Origin: Pseudomonas sp. PH1b
GTDB taxonomy: Bacteria; Pseudomonadota; Gammaproteobacteria; Pseudomonadales; Pseudomonadaceae
DNA: 64,000 nucleotides
Reading direction: 5' to 3'
Assembly: GCF_000633395.1 (NCBI RefSeq)
Contig: NZ_AYMU01000020.1
Coordinates: forward strand, 372,001-436,000
Made by a program: the position numbers and the translations under genes. Each line of letters begins with the position of its first letter. The stretch's first letter is position 1. This document shows positions 63,800-64,000 of this stretch, piece by piece. Below the pieces are notes generated by a model. It ran no database searches. It saw nothing but the letters and a program-made list of their open reading frames with translations, and was not told where the DNA came from.

Positions 63800-63826
63800 A
63801 AAAAAGCCGCGCCAGTGCGCGGCTTT
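63800..63826 (-). terminator. Terminator downstream of the tRNA-Met fragment
   Basis: Stem AAAGCCGCGC / GCGCGGCTTT; on the minus strand it ends in a run of Ts. It is the original terminator of the tRNA gene, retained beside the fragment. Confidence 0.8.
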
Positions 63827-63831
63827 GAAGG

Positions 63832-63876
63832 TGGTGGGCCCACACGGACTTGAACCGTGGACCAAAGGATTATGAG
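63832..63876 (-). other. 3' portion of tRNA-Met(CAT), probable attachment-site half
   Basis: Minus strand from CTCATAA (anticodon loop, anticodon CAT) through TCCTTTGG, the T arm CCACGGTTCAAGTCCGTG and the acceptor end GGGCCCACCA. The expected D-arm half is missing; unrelated DNA begins at 63877. This is the 45-bp 3' copy left when a tyrosine-integrase element inserts in a tRNA gene, so the element should extend rightward and an intact tRNA-Met should lie at its far end. Confidence 0.8.
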
Positions 63877-64000
63877 CCCCCAAAAAAGACCCGCATCCAT
63901 TGGGAAAACCTTTATAAGTTCAGGTTTTACTGGGCGTCTTGTCCCATATTCCCCATAGAGTGCTCGGGTGCCTGGACACATTCTGGACACTTTTTGCAGT

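Noticed and set aside
63748..63990. 80-codon ORF across the tRNA fragment
   Set aside because: It reads through the tRNA-Met remnant and its terminator, so it cannot be a conserved protein. The upstream end might belong to an element gene beyond the window.

Overview
This window is a GC-rich chromosomal segment of a fluorescent-group Pseudomonas (P. fluorescens / P. protegens / P. chlororaphis type). The evidence is gene content and order: bioBFHCD followed by tandem acyl-CoA dehydrogenases, pqqFABCDE followed by an S9 peptidase, davBA beside pqq, creBCD, an ECF sigma / FecR-like / TonB receptor / PepSY locus, and Pseudomonas-type REP palindromes. Most of it is core genome. No CRISPR array, rRNA or intact mobile element was seen.

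Layout. 0-8.4 kb: the 3' part of fdhA, a hypothetical membrane-anchored protein, a SigK/RskA-like sigma/anti-sigma pair, a DUF2780 secreted protein, a DUF350 - YgiB - YgiC cluster, an acyltransferase and a retropepsin-like protease. 8.5-12.3 kb: the CreBC two-component system and creD. 12.4-19.1 kb: a glutathione transferase and a siderophore-uptake locus (foxI-foxR-foxA-foxB-like plus a 58-residue membrane protein) with a Fur-box-like site. 19.4-22.9 kb: an exonuclease/DUF294 pair and a single-domain response regulator. 23-31.9 kb: glcB, a GcvR-like ACT protein, rarD, a REPIN tandem cluster, srkA, phoX, modE. 31.9-37.7 kb: comF divergent from the biotin operon bioBFHCD, with a BirA-type operator between them, then a 98-residue protein resembling a miniature flagellar axial protein. 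38-45.2 kb: three paralogous ~600-residue acyl-CoA dehydrogenases interrupted by a diguanylate cyclase; the first has a PsrA-type operator on its promoter. 45.4-51.7 kb: a LysR regulator, a MOSC protein, a class III aminotransferase, a glutamine-amidotransferase homologue that has lost its catalytic triad, a broken HigA-like antitoxin, a Pmp3 proteolipid and an S9 peptidase. 51.7-63.5 kb: pqqE-D-C-B-A-F, the lysine catabolic pair davA-davB with an Lrp-type regulator, and a membrane PQQ-dependent dehydrogenase. 63.5-64 kb: a 3' fragment of tRNA-Met(CAT), probably the distal attachment site of an integrative element lying to the right.

How it fits together. The pqq cluster makes the cofactor used by the PQQ dehydrogenase a few kilobases away. 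A hairpin behind pqqA probably keeps the 24-residue precursor in excess over the maturation enzymes. Biotin synthesis sits next to fatty-acid beta-oxidation genes, each with a recognisable operator. No wholly new multi-gene system is evident. The observations most worth following up are the triad-less amidotransferase beside an aminotransferase, the mini-axial protein, the tRNA-Met att scar, and the DnaA-box pair between gcvR and rarD.
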